NCBI GenBank assembly: GCA_016872645.1 | Contig: VGZH01000022.1 | Coordinates: forward strand, 1 to 64,000 | Source: Planctomycetota bacterium | GTDB lineage: Bacteria > Planctomycetota > Planctomycetia > Planctomycetales > Planctomycetaceae | Direction of reading: 5' to 3' | DNA length: 64,000 bases | Part shown: positions 62,905 to 64,000 of the stretch, in pieces | How the letters are laid out: every line of letters begins with the position of its first letter | How positions within the stretch are numbered: position 1 is the first letter of the stretch | The notes under the pieces: model-generated | What the model saw: the letters and a program-made list of their open reading frames with translations, nothing else | The model's database searches: none | What the model was told of the DNA's origin: nothing | Position numbers and translations under genes: made by a program

Positions 62905-64000
62905 TCAAGCCTGCGACGCGATTCGATGGACCATTCCATCCAACGGACTGCGCACAGCGATCCCCGGTCGGTTCATGACATGCGTGTAGATCATCGTCGT
63001 GGAAACGTCGGCGTGACCCAACAACTCCTGAACCGTGCGAATGTCATGGCCGTCTTCCAACAAGTGCGTCGCGAAGGAATGTCGGAGTGTGTGCAGACTC
63101 GCCAGTTTAGACAGGCGGGCGGTTCGCACAGCTTTTTTGAACGCCTTTTGAATGGCCGATTCGTGAGCGTGATGGCGGCGCACGGCTCCGCTCCGCGGGT
63201 CGATGGAAAATCCCGCCGCGGGAAACACGAATTGCCAACTCCACGACCGATTCGCAGTCGGATGCTTCTCGGCCAAGGCGTATGGCAAAAACACATCGCC
63301 GTGCCCGCTGGCCAAATCCGCGTCGTGCAGCGATTTCACACGCTGCAAGTGCGCCTGCAACGGAGCCTCCAGCGGACGGGGCAGAACGGTCACGCGATCC
63401 TTTTCCCCTTTTCCGTCCCGAACTGTGATCTGCCGATACTCAAAGTCGATGTCTTTGACTCGAAGACTTAGGCACTCGCTCAGACGCAAACCGCTGCCGT
63501 AAATCAACCAGGCCATGAGTTGGTACGTTCCGCTCAATTCCGCGAGGACGCGGCGAACTTCGTCGCGCGTCAGCACCACGGGCAAACGCCTCGGACGTTC
63601 CGCTCGCAAGACCTGACCAAGATCGCCCAGCGGACGCTGCAAAATCTCCTTGAAGACAAACACCAACGCATTCAACGCTTGGTTTTGAGTGCTGGCCGAC
63701 ACCTTGCGTTCCACCGCCAGTAATTCCAGGAACGCTCGAACCTCCGCCTCGCCACGTTGCTCCTCGTCCACGTTCGCGCAATGCGCCGCGAAACGCTGCC
63801 ACCATTGAGCATAAGCCTTTTCCGTTCGCGGCGAGTAATGCAAGACCCTCAATCGCCGGTGCAATCGCCCCACAACGGTTGATTCATCCAAACCAAAGGC
63901 TGTCGCCTCCGTGAGCTTGGCCGCGACCACGCCTTCACGCTGACCGCGCTGTTCCAACCATTTCTCACGCAACGCTGGAAAGCGGAATTCCTTGATGCCG
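62905..64000 (-). CDS. Integron-type tyrosine recombinase (IntI-like), 5' end outside window
   Basis: At least 355 residues. The frame is open to the window edge with no convincing start, and TTG 63972 is only the first possible codon. The N-terminal SAM-like domain has [20 protein letters not shown]. Catalytic residues are present: Arg in [13 protein letters not shown], HxxR in [14 protein letters not shown], His in [10 protein letters not shown] and Tyr in IYTHVMNR. The extra IntI segment is visible ([20 protein letters not shown], then [14 protein letters not shown]), as is the C-terminal VRSPLD. It catalyses attI/attC recombination in integrons. No cassette or attC site is visible in the window; attI would lie beyond the right edge. 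Confidence 0.87.
   Translation of the reverse strand, partial: GIKEFRFPALREKWLEQRGQREGVVAAKLTEATAFGLDESTVVGRLHRRLRVLHYSPRTEKAYAQWWQRFAAHCANVDEEQRGEAEVRAFLELLAVERKVSASTQNQALNALVFVFKEILQRPLGDLGQVLRAERPRRLPVVLTRDEVRRVLAELSGTYQLMAWLIYGSGLRLSECLSLRVKDIDFEYRQITVRDGKGEKDRVTVLPRPLEAPLQAHLQRVKSLHDADLASGHGDVFLPYALAEKHPTANRSWSWQFVFPAAGFSIDPRSGAVRRHHAHESAIQKAFKKAVRTARLSKLASLHTLRHSFATHLLEDGHDIRTVQELLGHADVSTTMIYTHVMNRPGIAVRSPLDGMVHRIASQA

Overview
The window looks like a stretch of chromosome from a planctomycete (phylum Planctomycetota). The GC content is fairly high. Several protein families are typical of that phylum: two DUF1501 proteins, two DUF1549/DUF1553 proteins, a DUF1559 prepilin-like protein paired with a small lipoprotein, two CRTAC1-type FG-GAP/ASPIC-UnbV proteins, PQQ-type beta-propellers, many TPR proteins, and an ECF sigma factor joined to an anti-sigma-like membrane protein. 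The genus cannot be fixed from the sequence alone.

Layout. 0-4 kb holds the end of a broken TPR gene and two secreted proteins on the minus strand. 4.06-4.13 kb is tRNA-Met(CAT). 4.3-7.3 kb is purL with two PurS-like N-terminal segments. 7.3-13.6 kb is a minus-strand block of five genes in the order GcvH-like lipoyl protein, 2x[4Fe-4S] protein, class II terpene (squalene/hopene) cyclase, a small membrane protein, and a DUF116-polyprenyl synthase fusion. The small membrane protein has no ATG/GTG/TTG start at its 5' end and is easily missed. 13.7-20.1 kb holds two PQQ-type beta-propeller proteins, a SET-domain protein and a DUF1501 protein. 20.2-26.2 kb holds a TPR protein with two RNA polymerase alpha-CTD-like domains, rpsR, zwf and asnB. 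26.3-38.3 kb is an envelope and surface region: a heptaheme cytochrome with a leucine-rich tail, two CRTAC1 lipoproteins, a prepilin-like protein, a small lipoprotein and three membrane-anchored TPR proteins. 38.3-45.9 kb is mostly enzymes plus a sigma-54-type activator: purU, alpha/beta hydrolase, activator, M20 peptidase-like protein, degenerate hydrolase, 2-hydroxyacid dehydrogenase. 45.9-51.8 kb reads, in transcription order, DUF1549/1553, DUF1501, a perfect hairpin, an ECF sigma factor, then an anti-sigma-like/DUF1549/1553 fusion. 52-62.7 kb holds an SDR, an acyltransferase, a divergent thiolase/acyl-CoA ligase pair, a zinc-ribbon protein, an S9 peptidase, a MoaD/ThiS-like protein and a large esterase fusion. 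The right edge carries an integron-type tyrosine recombinase cut by the window end.

Palindromic and low-complexity repeats are scattered through the window. Several lie inside reading frames or at gene starts: in the polyprenyl synthase, in the cyclase, at the start of the 986-2332 gene, and just before the MoaD-like gene.

The best candidates for something undescribed are the five-gene lipoyl/ferredoxin/cyclase/prenyl-synthase block, the sigma factor linked to a DUF1549/1553 surface protein, the heptaheme-LRR fusion with its neighbours, and the TPR/double alpha-CTD protein. Their functions are inferred from domains and context only.
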